A stretch of 64,000 nt of DNA from Parvibacter caecicola (GCF_003725335.1 NZ_QIBY01000001.1:310001-374000), one strand, 5' to 3'. Shown: positions 51,611-61,115, counted from the stretch's first letter. The notes: generated by a model not told the origin, from the letters alone. Translations and numbers: made by a program.

Positions 51611-54600
51611 TTACTCGGCGTACTCCAGCGCGCGGTCCAGTTTCTGGCTTATCACCTTGGTGATGCCGTCTGCCTGCATGGAAACGCCGAACAGCACGTC
51701 GGCCATCTCCATGGTGCGCCGCTGATGGGTAATCATGATCAACTGGGTGGTGGCCCGCAGCTGGTCGATGTAGGCGATCAAGCGTCGCAGGTTGGTGTCG
51801 TCCAGCGCCGCCTCCACCTCGTCGAGGATGTAGAAGGGGGTGGGACGGGTGCGATACAGGGCGAACAACAGCGCCAACGCGGTGAGGGACTTCTCGCCAC
51901 CGGACATGAGGGTCATCTTGGTGATGCGCTTGCCGCGGGGCTGGGCGTTCACCTCGATGCCGGAGTTTTCCATGTCGTCCGGATCGGTGAGGGACAGATG
52001 GGCCGAACCGCCAGGGAACAGCACCGAGAACACCTCTTGGAAATTCGTGTTCACCTCGTCAAAGGTGCGCTCGAAATCGTTTTTCATGCGGGCGTCGATA
52101 ACCCGGTTGATGCGGGCCAGGCTGCGGCGGGCCGATTCCAAATCCCCCACCTGCTGCATCAGGTAGTCGTAGCGTTCCTTCAGCGTGGAGAACTCCGCCG
52201 CCGCCTCGGGATTGATGGCGCCCAGGTTCGCAATGCGCTTGGACAGCCGCTGCGCCTCTTCTTCCACCTGGGGGCGGTTTTCCAGCTCCGGCAACCCCAG
52301 TGCGAATTCCAGCGGCGTGTTGCAATCTTTCACGATCACGTTCACCGCCGATTGCACCTGCAGCTCCAAGCGGCCCTTCTCCACCCGCAAATCCGCCAGC
52401 TGCTGAGAAAGGGATTCCAGCCGCTCATGGGCGTCTCGGCTGGTTTGGCGCGCCTCCTGCGAGGCCGCCTGCAGTTGGGTGGAGCTGTCCTGCGCTTCCC
52501 GCGCCTGCTCTTCCAGCACCGCCATGCGCCGCTGGGCCGAACGGGAGAGCTCTTCGAACAGGGCCCTCAGCGGCACCAGCCGCTGGATGGCCACCGTTTT
52601 CACCGACAGCGCCTCGGCCGACTGCCGGGCCGTGGATTCCAAATCCTCCAACGCGTGGACGCGGGTGTCCAGCATGCGGCGATTGTAGGTTTGCCGCTCA
52701 ACATGGCGGGCCGCTTCCAACTTCGCCTGGTTCAGGGCGTCATTGGCCTTGCCGGCGGCCTGGCGAAGCGGAACAATCTCTTCCGCCAACTGGGCCGATT
52801 GGGCCCGCAGCTGTTCGAGGTCTTGAGAGAGCCGCTGCTCCTCTGCCTCCAGAGAGTCCACATCGGGCTGGGCCCTCTCCACCGCCTCCAGCGCTTCGGC
52901 ATGCTGCTTGGCAATGGAGGCCAGCTCGGAGGTGAGCTGCTCCACCCGCTCTTGGGCCTTCGTCGCCTGGGCTTTTGCAGAAGATTCCTTGCCGATGAGG
53001 GCCGCCAGCTGCTGGCTCAGCGAAAGGCTTTCCGCCTGGAGCTTGGAGAACGCCTCTTCGCTTTCCGACTGCCGCACCTGCGCGGCGTCGTAGCCCTCCT
53101 TGGCCTGAGACTGCAGCAGCGCCAGCTCTTCCAAGCGGCGAATGCGGGCCAGAACGCCCTCACCGCCTTCTCGGGCCTGGCGGCCGAACGTCACTTTGCC
53201 GGAAGGCCAGACGCACAGCCCCTCCACCGTGACGAAACGGTGGGCGCCAGCGTCCTGGCCATGCAGGGCCATGGCCTCATCGATGTTCTCGCACACCACC
53301 ACATCCCCCAAAAGGGCCTCGATGGCGCGGGCCGCGGCGGGCTCGAACTCCAGCTCTTCGATGAGGGAGAAGGCCCCGGGGCCGTTCACCAGCTCAAGCG
53401 CGCGAGGGCCGCGGTCGTCCCGCAGCACCAGCGTCACCTCGCCGTCCATGTCCTGGTCCGCCGCCTGACGCACCACGTCAAGGGCGCTGCCGGCGTCTTG
53501 CACCAGGTAGGCTTGAACATCGCTGCCCAGCAGCTGCTCCACCAATCCCTCCAGGTGCGGGGGCGCCGTCACGGCGCGGGTAAGGGGCGCCGGAGCGCCC
53601 GGCAGGGCGGCGGCGTGCTCCGCCACCCATCCGGCTGCCTCGCCGGCCGCCAGCTGCGTGGCCCGCTCGATTTCCTCCAAAGCGCGAATCTTCGCATCGC
53701 AGTCCAGCAAGGCCTCGCGCAGGTTTTCCGTTTCCTTGCGACAGGCGTCCCGCCGCTGCAGCGCCAGCCCCAGCTCTTCGCGGGTGCGCTGCTCGTCGGC
53801 CGCCATCTGGATGCGCTCTTTCTCCAGCGAAGTCGCCTCTTGGGAGAGCGCCTGGGCATCGGCGGTGGCGCTCACGCAGGCCAGTTCACGGTCGGCCCGG
53901 CGCCCTTCCACCACCTTGATGTGGGCCACGCCGGCCGATAGCGCTTCCCGGGTTTGGGACAGCTTGCGGCGCACCGATGCCAGGTTCGTCTCGGCTTCCC
54001 GCATGGACGAGGCGGCCTTGCGCTGCAGCTCTTCCTTTTCCTGGCGCTGGGCCGAGATGGCCTTGCGCTCTTTCTCCAGCGTCGCCACTGTCTCGTTGGC
54101 CTGGGCCACGTCCCGCTGCCCGGCCGAGAGTGTTTCGCGGGCGGCGGCCAAGTCGGCCTCAAGCGCCTGGCGCTGACCGGCGTGCTGGGAGATGAGCAGC
54201 TCTATCTCTTCCACCCGCTGCTGGGCGGCCCGCTGGCGCTCGGCGGCCGAACGGCCGGCGGATTCCAGCCGCTCGAAGGCCAACGACACGGCCCGGAACT
54301 GCGCCGACAGGCTGCCGGTGGACAGGTTTTCCTGTGCGATGGTGGCCTGCAGCTTCTCCATCGCCTCCTCGGCCGCGCGGGCCGCGGCGCGGGCCTCTTC
54401 CACCTGGGAAGCGCACGTTTCCTCTAGCTTTTCCTGGGCTTCCCACTTCTCCTGCAGCCGCCGCAAGTCGTCCACCGAAAGGGCCAGCTTCGCCTCGGCC
54501 AGCTGCCCCGAAAGCTCTCCGAAGGTGCGGGCCCGCTTCGCCTTGCGCTCCAAGGGCCCCAGCTGCCGCTCCACTTCGGACACCACGTCGCGCACGCGGG

Positions 54601-55165
54601 CCAGGTGCTGGTCCATGTTGGCCAGCTTCCGCTCGCTTTTCGCCTTGCGCTGCTTGTGCTTCAGCACGCCGGCCGCTTCCTCCACCAGCGCACGGCGGTC
54701 TTCCGGCTTGGAGGCCAGCACTGAATCGAGGTTGCCCTGGGAGATGATGGAGTGGGTGCCGCTGCCCAGACCCGAATCGTGCAGGATGTCCAGCACGTCC
54801 AAGCGACGGGCAACGGTGCCGTTGATGAGGTATTCGCTCTCGCCGCTGCGGTGCATGCGGCGGGTTATCACCACTTCGCTGTAATCCACCGGCAAGGTGC
54901 CGCAGCTGTTGTCCAACACCAGGTCCACCTCGGCCAAGGCCGCGCCTTTGCGGGCGGACGAACCGGCGAAGATGACGTCTTCCATGGCCTGGCCGCGCAG
55001 GTTTTTGGCATTGCGCTCCCCCAGCACCCACAAAACGGCGTCGGAGATGTTCGATTTTCCGGAACCGTTGGGGCCCACGATGGCGGTGATGCCCGGCTCC
55101 AGGGTAAGCGCGCTTCGGTCGGCGAAGGACTTGAAGCCCTTAAGCACCAGCGATTTCAAGTACAT
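51611..55165 (-). CDS. smc: Chromosome segregation protein SMC
   Basis: 1184 aa, normal length. Walker A VGPNGSGKSNISDAVLWVLGE-type sequence at about residues 31-50, two long coiled coils (about 170-490 and 660-1010), a Gly-containing hinge near 500-650 (APAPLTRAVTAPPHLEG, GLCVWPSGKVTFG), ABC signature LMSGGEKSLTALALLFA and Walker B PFYILDEVEAALDD near the C-terminus. Follows rnc by 9 bases. scpA and scpB are not in the window. Confidence 0.97.
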   Translation of the reverse strand: MYLKSLVLKGFKSFADRSALTLEPGITAIVGPNGSGKSNISDAVLWVLGERNAKNLRGQAMEDVIFAGSSARKGAALAEVDLVLDNSCGTLPVDYSEVVITRRMHRSGESEYLINGTVARRLDVLDILHDSGLGSGTHSIISQGNLDSVLASKPEDRRALVEEAAGVLKHKQRKAKSERKLANMDQHLARVRDVVSEVERQLGPLERKAKRARTFGELSGQLAEAKLALSVDDLRRLQEKWEAQEKLEETCASQVEEARAAARAAEEAMEKLQATIAQENLSTGSLSAQFRAVSLAFERLESAGRSAAERQRAAQQRVEEIELLISQHAGQRQALEADLAAARETLSAGQRDVAQANETVATLEKERKAISAQRQEKEELQRKAASSMREAETNLASVRRKLSQTREALSAGVAHIKVVEGRRADRELACVSATADAQALSQEATSLEKERIQMAADEQRTREELGLALQRRDACRKETENLREALLDCDAKIRALEEIERATQLAAGEAAGWVAEHAAALPGAPAPLTRAVTAPPHLEGLVEQLLGSDVQAYLVQDAGSALDVVRQAADQDMDGEVTLVLRDDRGPRALELVNGPGAFSLIEELEFEPAAARAIEALLGDVVVCENIDEAMALHGQDAGAHRFVTVEGLCVWPSGKVTFGRQAREGGEGVLARIRRLEELALLQSQAKEGYDAAQVRQSESEEAFSKLQAESLSLSQQLAALIGKESSAKAQATKAQERVEQLTSELASIAKQHAEALEAVERAQPDVDSLEAEEQRLSQDLEQLRAQSAQLAEEIVPLRQAAGKANDALNQAKLEAARHVERQTYNRRMLDTRVHALEDLESTARQSAEALSVKTVAIQRLVPLRALFEELSRSAQRRMAVLEEQAREAQDSSTQLQAASQEARQTSRDAHERLESLSQQLADLRVEKGRLELQVQSAVNVIVKDCNTPLEFALGLPELENRPQVEEEAQRLSKRIANLGAINPEAAAEFSTLKERYDYLMQQVGDLESARRSLARINRVIDARMKNDFERTFDEVNTNFQEVFSVLFPGGSAHLSLTDPDDMENSGIEVNAQPRGKRITKMTLMSGGEKSLTALALLFALYRTRPTPFYILDEVEAALDDTNLRRLIAYIDQLRATTQLIMITHQRRTMEMADVLFGVSMQADGITKVISQKLDRALEYAE

Positions 55166-55174
55166 GGGTACCGC

Positions 55175-55927
55175 CTATTCCTTGGCCCCGTGCCCGTCGG
55201 CGCAGGGAAACCCGCCAAGCAGCGGGCAGTACTGATCGAAGTGCTCCATCGTGTTCTTGGCGGCCACGCTCTCCGCCTCCTTCTTGGTGCGCCCTTCCCC
55301 CTTCGCCAGCCCCACATTGCCGGCGAAGGCCTGGGCCACGAAGGTGCGGTCGTGGGGAGGCCCCTGGGTTTCCAGCACCTTGTAGGTGGGGGTTATGCCG
55401 TGCTCTTGCAGCATCTCCTGCAGCGAGCTTTTGGGGTTCTCCGGCTCTTTTGCCAGGTCGATGGACATAAATGGAATGAGGGTGCGCTGCACGAATTCGG
55501 TGGCCGCCTCTATGCCGCCGTCCAAAAACAGCGCCGCCACCACCGCCTCGTACACGTTCTCCAGCGCCGTCTTCAAACCGCGGCGCCCCGTACCGGTTTC
55601 CGAAGAACCGAACACGATGACATCGGAAAAGCCCAGATCCTGCGCCACCTTGGAAAGGCTGCTGCCCGACACCAGCGACACCTTGATGCGGGTGAGGCCC
55701 CCTTCGTCCAGATCGTGGTAGCGCTCGAAGGCCTCGGCGGCCACGATGGCCCCCAAAATGGAGTCCCCCAGGAATTCCAGCCGCTCGTAGGAGAAGCGCA
55801 CGTTCAGCCCTTCGGTGGCGGAGGGGTGGGTGATGGCGGAGAGCAAGAGCCGCTCGTTGCGGAACTGCCGGCAGATCAGCTCTTGGGCGCGGTCGAGCTT
55901 GGCCCGCTGCTCGGGAGTGGTTTTCAC
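55175..55927 (-). CDS. rnc: Ribonuclease III
   Basis: 250 aa. RNase III signature YERLEFLGDSILGAIVA (about residues 42-58), second acidic box NVYEAVVAALFLDGG, and a C-terminal dsRNA-binding domain (NPKSSLQEMLQEHGITPTY, AKGEGRTKKEAESVAAK). GTG start overlaps the plsX stop by 4 bases (GTGA). Confidence 0.96.
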   Translation of the reverse strand: MKTTPEQRAKLDRAQELICRQFRNERLLLSAITHPSATEGLNVRFSYERLEFLGDSILGAIVAAEAFERYHDLDEGGLTRIKVSLVSGSSLSKVAQDLGFSDVIVFGSSETGTGRRGLKTALENVYEAVVAALFLDGGIEAATEFVQRTLIPFMSIDLAKEPENPKSSLQEMLQEHGITPTYKVLETQGPPHDRTFVAQAFAGNVGLAKGEGRTKKEAESVAAKNTMEHFDQYCPLLGGFPCADGHGAKE

Positions 55928-56925
55928 TGGACGGCCTCCTCGGCAAGGGTGGCGGCGATGACGCCGGCCACATCGGCCCGCACCGTCTCGGCCGCCTTCG
56001 CAATGCCGTTGGCCACCGCCAGCGCCCCCGAAGAGCCATGACCTACCAAAACGGCCCCCCTAACCCCCAAAAGCGGCGCGCCGCCGTAGGTGTCGGGAGA
56101 AAGCTTCGTCTTCACTTCCGCCAAATCCGCCTTCACCAGCAAAGCGCCCACCTTGGTTTTCGGCGAGGCCATGAACACGTCTTTTATGTACCGGAAAAGG
56201 GTCTTCGACGCCCCCTCCACGGTTTTCAGCACCACGTTGCCGGTGAAGCCGTCGGTCACCACCACGTCAAAGTGGCCGGTGAGAACATCGCGCCCCTCGG
56301 CGTTGCCGGAAAATCCGGGGAGGGCCGCCTTCAGCTGCCGGTGGCACTCTACCGCGAACTCCGAGCCCTTTTCCTCTTCTTCGCCAATGTTCAAAAGCCC
56401 CACCCGGGGCGCGGCAACCCCCATCAGCTGCTGCATGTACACAGAGCCCATGAGGCCGAACTGTACCAGGTAATCGGGCTTGCAGTCGGCGTTGGCCCCC
56501 ACGTCCAGAAGCAACGTGGGCCGCTCGTAGGCGGGCAGAATCTGCCCCAGGGCAGGCCGCTTGATGCCCTTGATGCGCCCCACCACCAAAGTGGCCGCCG
56601 AAAGGCAGGCGCCGGTGGAGCCGGCGGAGAAGAACCCTTGGGCCGCCCCCTCCTTCACCAGCCGGCAGCCCACCACGATGGAGGAATCCTTCTTGCGGCG
56701 CACGGCGTTGGCCGGGTGCTCGTCCATGGCAATCACCTCGGAGGCCGCTTGCGCCTTGCAGCGCTCGTGAGCGGCGGCGAAGGGCTCCACCACCTCGGGC
56801 AGGCCGCAGGCAATAACTTGGATATCGGGGTTTTCGGCCAAGGCCCGCTCTATGCCGTCCAGCACCGCTTGGGGGGCGTTGTCGCCGCCCATCACATCCA
56901 CGGCGATGGTTACCAATTCGGCCAT
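55924..56925 (-). CDS. plsX: Phosphate acyltransferase PlsX
   Basis: 333 aa enzyme making acyl-phosphate from acyl-ACP for phospholipid synthesis. IAVDVMGGDNAPQAVLDG is the usual N-terminus; FFSAGSTGACLSAATL, LLDVGANADCKPDYLVQF and VVTDGFTGNVVLK follow. Placed between rpmF and rnc, as in many Gram-positive bacteria; the gap to rpmF is 109 bases. Confidence 0.95.
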   Translation of the reverse strand: MAELVTIAVDVMGGDNAPQAVLDGIERALAENPDIQVIACGLPEVVEPFAAAHERCKAQAASEVIAMDEHPANAVRRKKDSSIVVGCRLVKEGAAQGFFSAGSTGACLSAATLVVGRIKGIKRPALGQILPAYERPTLLLDVGANADCKPDYLVQFGLMGSVYMQQLMGVAAPRVGLLNIGEEEEKGSEFAVECHRQLKAALPGFSGNAEGRDVLTGHFDVVVTDGFTGNVVLKTVEGASKTLFRYIKDVFMASPKTKVGALLVKADLAEVKTKLSPDTYGGAPLLGVRGAVLVGHGSSGALAVANGIAKAAETVRADVAGVIAATLAEEAVQ

Positions 56926-57034
56926 AATTCTCCGTTCATAGCGAAAAGCCCCCTGGCAAACCGGCCAAATTGCCGGGATGCGAGGAGGCTCTACCGTATC
57001 GATTCAGGACTTGGGACAAGTCCCCGCGAAATGC

Positions 57035-57214
57035 TTACTCGGTTTCGATGACCTCACGGTTCTTGTAGAAACCGCAGTTGGGGCATACGCGGTGGGGCAG
57101 CTTCACTTCGCCGCACTGGGGGCACACGCTGCGAGAGGGCGCGTTGATAACATCGTTGCTGCTGCGACGGGCATGGGTGCGAGCACGACCCATTTTGCGC
57201 TTAGGTACTGCCAT
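57035..57214 (-). CDS. rpmF: 50S ribosomal protein L32
   Basis: 59 aa from ATG 57214 (AAGGAGAA upstream): AVPKRKMGRARTHARRS with a four-Cys zinc ribbon, CPQCGEVKLPHRVCPNCGFY. The reading can be extended in frame to 57409, but that would cross its promoter. The DUF177/YceD gene that often precedes rpmF is absent. Confidence 0.96.
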   Translation of the reverse strand: MAVPKRKMGRARTHARRSSNDVINAPSRSVCPQCGEVKLPHRVCPNCGFYKNREVIETE

Positions 57215-57281
57215 GATCGATTCTCCTTCTATGCTGCGGACCACCGTAGGCCCGTTTTGCTTCGTAAACGCACGAACCGAT

Positions 57282-57310
57282 ATATTAACAAACCGGTTTA
57301 TCGCTTGCAA
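57282..57310 (-). promoter_or_regulatory. rpmF promoter
   Basis: On the minus strand TTGCAA (57305-57310), 17-base spacer, TAATAT (57282-57287). CGTGCGTTTAC begins seven bases after the -10, as at rplS. Confidence 0.8.
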
Positions 57311-57371
57311 GAAGTCAACACCCAATGTCCATGAACGGCAGCATTGTCCGCCAGCGCACCGCACATAAAGG

Positions 57372-57458
57372 TTCGTAGGGCAAACATTCTCTGTTTGCCT
57401 GGGCTGCAAGCATGGGCGGGTTGTCGGTTAGGCAGAGATAGAATCTCTACCCTACGAA
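57372..57458. repeat. GTAGGGCAGA repeat, complete unit
   Basis: 87 bases. Left arm TTCGTAGGGCAAACATTCTC with TGTTTGCC, spacer GGGCTGCAAGCATGGGCGGG, right arm TAGGCAGAGATAGAATCTCT with ACCCTACGAA. Best-preserved full copy with that at 38631. Confidence 0.75.
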
Positions 57459-57488
57459 AACGACGAAACCGCCAATCCGGAGAGGATA

Positions 57489-57533
57489 CGGCGAAGTCGC
57501 CGAACCGGGGGGTGCGGCGAAGCCGCCGAGCCG
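57489..57533 (-). repeat. Tandem short hairpins after the isochorismatase gene
   Basis: Two similar units, CGGCGAAGTCGCCGAACCG and GCGGCGAAGCCGCCGAGCCG, each a small stem with a TTCG loop when read on the minus strand. They lie 17 bases after the stop of the gene at 57550 and may shape its 3' end; no T-run follows. Confidence 0.5.
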
Positions 57534-57549
57534 AGGCGGGAAAACGCCG

Positions 57550-58146
57550 TTAGGCTTCCAGGTATCCCAGCACGGTGGCAGTGCTCACCACGCGGCTGTC
57601 GTAGCACCGGGAGAAGTACTCCAGCCCCGCCTCTTGGGTGCCGATGAGGAAGGTACCGCAGGCATCGGCGGCCACCACGGTCTTGTAGGTGCGGAAATAA
57701 GCGCCGGCTAGGGTTTGCAGCACGCAGATGTTGGTGTCGGCGCCGCACACGATGAGGGTGTCGGCCCCCAGCTCCCTGAGCGTCAGGTCCAAATCGGTTT
57801 GGAAGAAGCCGTCGTAGCGGCGCTTCGGCACAATGTAGTCCCCCGCGCCCGCCTCCAAAAGCGCCAGCGGTTGGGCGGCATCGGTGTCGGCGATACCGTG
57901 CTCGCCCCACAGCTCCAGCTCCTTATCGAGCCCCGGCACATGGGCGTCGCAGCTGAACACCACCGGCACCCCCGCCTTGCGAGCGGCCTTTGCGATGGCG
58001 GCCGCGTTTTCGGCCATGGTTTCAAGGCCCGGCACCACGCCGCCTTCGCCCCCCAGCACGTCCACCACCAAAACAGCGGTCTTCGCCAAATCAATCTGGT
58101 CGCTTTGCTGCCATGCGGTCTGCTGGGCAACGGGCAAGTAAGCCAT
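57550..58146 (-). CDS. Isochorismatase-family amidohydrolase (nicotinamidase-like)
   Basis: 198 aa cysteine hydrolase. The catalytic triad is apparent: Asp in VLVVDVLGGEG (about residue 29), Lys in IVPKRRYDGFFQTDLD (about 108) and Cys in VCGADTNICVLQTL (about 141). The family includes nicotinamidase PncA, isochorismatase and ureidoacrylate or other amide hydrolases. The usual PncA metal-site DxHxxxH is not clear (DAHVPGLD), so nicotinamide is not an assured substrate. Transcribed separately. Confidence 0.82.
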   Translation of the reverse strand: MAYLPVAQQTAWQQSDQIDLAKTAVLVVDVLGGEGGVVPGLETMAENAAAIAKAARKAGVPVVFSCDAHVPGLDKELELWGEHGIADTDAAQPLALLEAGAGDYIVPKRRYDGFFQTDLDLTLRELGADTLIVCGADTNICVLQTLAGAYFRTYKTVVAADACGTFLIGTQEAGLEYFSRCYDSRVVSTATVLGYLEA

Positions 58147-58231
58147 AGGGCACGTCCTTCCGGATAGGTTTCAGTTCGGGCCATAGTAGCCCACTGAAGG
58201 CCGCACGGGCCCCTCGCCCCAGGGGATGGCG

Positions 58232-59722
58232 CTATTTGCTTTCTTTCGGGCCGCCCGGTTGGTCGGCCCCTCCATGGTGCAGCTGCTCCAGCGCCCCTTC
58301 CAGCCGGGAAGTGAGGGCGTAGTATTCCGAAAGCTTTGCAGAAACGAAGGTCTCCGCCGCCCGCAGCCGGTGTTCCTGCTGACGGCCATCGTCCTCCCCT
58401 TGCCGTTCAGCCCGGCGCACCGCCCCTTCCGCGGCGTTCGCCACCGCTTCGGCTTCGGCGGCCACAGCCGGGTTCGCCCGCCGCACAAATGCCCGACGGC
58501 TGAAGGTGCGCATCGCCGAGTAGGCGCCGCGGCCGTACATGCCCACATCGCGGCCGAAGGCAAAGCTGGTGGCCACCGCGATGGCGAAGAACGGGGCAAA
58601 CTGCCAGCCGAAAATCTCGCAGCCCATGAGGAAGGCGGCCACCGGGCAGCGGCTCTCCGCCGTGAAGAACGCCACCAAACCGATGGCGGCCGAATACGGG
58701 GCCTCCCCGCCGGTAACCACAATGCAGGATGCCCCCAGAAGCGCGCCGATGGTGAAGGTAGGCATGATTTCGCCGCCCTTGAACCACAGGCCCAGGGCCA
58801 AAATGGTGAAACCGGCCTTCAGCAAAAATCCCCAGGTGGGCTGCGTTCCCGCCAGCGCCATGGCCAGCAGATTGCCGCCGGTGCCGCCGTATTCCGCCCA
58901 GCCGAAAGCAAGGGTGAGGGCCATGACAATCACGCCGCCGGCAATCACCCATATATAATAGTTACGGGAAATGCGCCGGGTGAGCTGCTGAAGCCCGTCC
59001 ACCCCCTTGCTGAACAGGGCGCCTCCCAGCGCTCCCAGCACGCCGATGATGAGGCACTCCCCCACCAGCTTCCAAGACAGCGCCGGCGCGGCCACCGTGG
59101 GGATTATGTCACCTATACCAACCGTTTTCGCAATAGCGTAGGCCACGAAACAGGCCAAGAGGATGGAAGCGCCGTGCTTCACCACCGAGCGCTTGTAACG
59201 GGAAAGCTCCAGTACGAACATCATGGAACCCAACGGGGCGAAGAACAATGCTGCGAACGTTGCGGCCATGCCGGTGGCGGCGGCGTAGCCGTCCATGGGC
59301 TCGCCCATGTCGGCAGCGTGCACCGGCTTCAGTTTGAACGGCCGCCCTACCACGTTTCCCAGCGATGCCCCCATCTGCAACGCGCCTGCCTCTTTGCCCA
59401 CCGAGGCGCCGCCCAAGATGGAGAGGCAGGTGCCCGCCAAAATGCCCGGGGCCAAAAGCGGGGACACGGGGCGGTCGGAGCGGATGGAGTCCACCACATG
59501 GCGCGTGGACATGTCCAAGGGCAACTGGGCGCGATGGTACAGCCAAAGGGAGAGGCACCCCAGCGCCGGCAGCAGGAAAATGAGCCACCAATGGGCAAGG
59601 TAGAGGTTGTAGACCGCCGTCACGCACAGGCACAGCACAATGCTGGCAAGAGCGGCCACCGCCCCCATGCACAGGGCGAACAGCCCGTGAGTTGCCACCT
59701 GCTTGCCGTCTATAGCGCTCAT
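58232..59722 (-). CDS. CLC family chloride/fluoride transporter
   Basis: 496 aa, about ten to eleven membrane segments ending near residue 410, then a hydrophilic, Ala/Glu-rich tail of about 85 residues. CLC motifs: SVGKEAGALQMGASLG (filter with the gating Glu) and FKGGEIMPTFTIGALLG. The GGE-IxP-xF form of the second motif is closer to the fluoride-exporting CLC-F group than to ClC-ec1 (GGIFAP). I cannot see the first serine-filter motif clearly. Cl-/H+ exchange remains possible. ATG 59722; upstream there is a partial fluoride-aptamer-like stem (see findings). Confidence 0.85.
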   Translation of the reverse strand: MSAIDGKQVATHGLFALCMGAVAALASIVLCLCVTAVYNLYLAHWWLIFLLPALGCLSLWLYHRAQLPLDMSTRHVVDSIRSDRPVSPLLAPGILAGTCLSILGGASVGKEAGALQMGASLGNVVGRPFKLKPVHAADMGEPMDGYAAATGMAATFAALFFAPLGSMMFVLELSRYKRSVVKHGASILLACFVAYAIAKTVGIGDIIPTVAAPALSWKLVGECLIIGVLGALGGALFSKGVDGLQQLTRRISRNYYIWVIAGGVIVMALTLAFGWAEYGGTGGNLLAMALAGTQPTWGFLLKAGFTILALGLWFKGGEIMPTFTIGALLGASCIVVTGGEAPYSAAIGLVAFFTAESRCPVAAFLMGCEIFGWQFAPFFAIAVATSFAFGRDVGMYGRGAYSAMRTFSRRAFVRRANPAVAAEAEAVANAAEGAVRRAERQGEDDGRQQEHRLRAAETFVSAKLSEYYALTSRLEGALEQLHHGGADQPGGPKESK

Positions 59723-59847
59723 ACGAAACCGCCTCCTGCCTGGACCCTCTCACTTTAGTCCAAACAGAAGGCCACAGGGCGAACCGTCATCGCCCCGAAC
59801 CGATGCCACAACTGTTTCGTTATGGGCCATCGCACGGCCCAACTGCG

Positions 59848-59890
59848 AAAAGGCCCGCGTGAACGAAACAGCGCATCGTTCACGCGGGCC
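59848..59890 (-). terminator. Intrinsic terminator of the molybdoenzyme operon
   Basis: Arms GGCCCGCGTGAACGA (59852-59866) and TCGTTCACGCGGGCC (59876-59890) pair perfectly, with TTTT after them on the minus strand. It begins 50 bases after the NrfD-like stop. A second small stem, TGGGCC/GGCCCA, lies at 59823-59841. Confidence 0.85.
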
Positions 59891-59939
59891 AACTGGCGTC
59901 TCGCTGCCCCCTGCGAACAGCGGGGCGCATCGCATGGCA

Positions 59940-61097
59940 TTACTTACGGGTTATCTTATCCAGTCCAAAGCACAGAATCGCGCCGCCCAGAGCCACGACG
60001 CCGAGCGTTACCATAAATTCAATGCCGGTGGGCCAGTACACCAAACCGCCAACGGTATTGGCCGTGGTAGCATACGGGCCGGTTACCGCAATCGAATCGA
60101 TGTTGGCAATTTGGAAACCACCGACCAGCAGCTGCACGCGCTTGCAGAAGATGCCCACGATGGCAAGCGCACTGGCAACCGCCAACAGGCCGTTCTTTCG
60201 CAGGCTGGGCACGAAGCAGATAACGGCAGCGACGGCACAACCGATGATTTCGGTCCAGAAGAAGGGCGCCAGCGGGCCCTCGACAAGCATTTGCACAACT
60301 TCCAAACCGGAGCCTTGCGGGAAAGCGCTGGTCAGCAAATCGCACCCGAAGAAATACAGGTCCACCATGATGAACCCGCCCAAAAGCTTGGTCATCTTCA
60401 CGATGTTTTCCTGGCCAAGCTCGATGCGGCCAGCCTTGCGAAGCGCGATGGCGACGATAAGCACCAGCGCCGTGCCGCACACCAAGGCAGAGGATACGAA
60501 CCAGGGGCCGAGAAGCGCGGTATACCAGAATTCATGGGAAATCTGCAGGCCAAAAATCCAAGCGGTAACGGAATGCACGAGCACTGCGGTCACCAGCGAA
60601 ACAACGGAAAGAACGCGCAGCGCCGTATGGCTCACCTTCCCCTTCTCCTCGCCGTACATAGCCCAAATGAGCACAATGGAGAGAATCAGGTACACCGAAA
60701 TCACGATGATGTCCCACATGAGGGGGCTGCTCAGGTTAGAGTAGGCGAAAAGCTCCCAGAGGCGCTGAGGGCCGCCCAGGTCAACCACGACAAAGCCGAT
60801 GGCAGCGCACGTGCAGGAGATGGCAGTCCAGACGGCAATCTTCGAGATGTTGCCGAAACCCTGGATGCCGAAGGCCTTTGGCATACTGGAGATGATCAGG
60901 CCGCCGGCAGACAAGCCCACAAAAAACATGAAGCAGGTGATGTACAGGCCCCAGGAATCAAGATTGCGCATTCCCGTTTGCACCATGCCGCCGCTCAACT
61001 GAATCATCCAGAAAACGATGCCGGCAGCGGCCACCGCGCTGCACACAATGCCGGCGATGGCCAAGGGGGAGAGTTTCTTCTTTGCAGTTTCAACCAT
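59940..61097 (-). CDS. NrfD/PsrC-like membrane anchor subunit
   Basis: 385 aa, about nine to ten membrane segments. NrfD-family quinone-interacting subunit of complex iron-sulfur molybdoenzymes. FFVGLSAGGLIISS, VVDLGGPQRLWEL, SPLMWDIIVISVYL and a late MVDLYFFGCDLLTSAF are typical. It should anchor the ferredoxin and catalytic subunits at the outer face and exchange electrons with menaquinone. Last gene of the operon, 18 bases after the ferredoxin gene. Confidence 0.9.
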   Translation of the reverse strand: MVETAKKKLSPLAIAGIVCSAVAAAGIVFWMIQLSGGMVQTGMRNLDSWGLYITCFMFFVGLSAGGLIISSMPKAFGIQGFGNISKIAVWTAISCTCAAIGFVVVDLGGPQRLWELFAYSNLSSPLMWDIIVISVYLILSIVLIWAMYGEEKGKVSHTALRVLSVVSLVTAVLVHSVTAWIFGLQISHEFWYTALLGPWFVSSALVCGTALVLIVAIALRKAGRIELGQENIVKMTKLLGGFIMVDLYFFGCDLLTSAFPQGSGLEVVQMLVEGPLAPFFWTEIIGCAVAAVICFVPSLRKNGLLAVASALAIVGIFCKRVQLLVGGFQIANIDSIAVTGPYATTANTVGGLVYWPTGIEFMVTLGVVALGGAILCFGLDKITRK

Positions 61098-61115
61098 TTT
61101 CGATTCACTCCCCTT

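Noticed and set aside
59723-59810. Complete fluoride riboswitch upstream of the CLC gene
   Set aside because: Only the first stem-like piece fits. The pseudoknot partner of its loop (AACCGTC) and the conserved 3' end are missing, so it is kept as a lead, not annotated.
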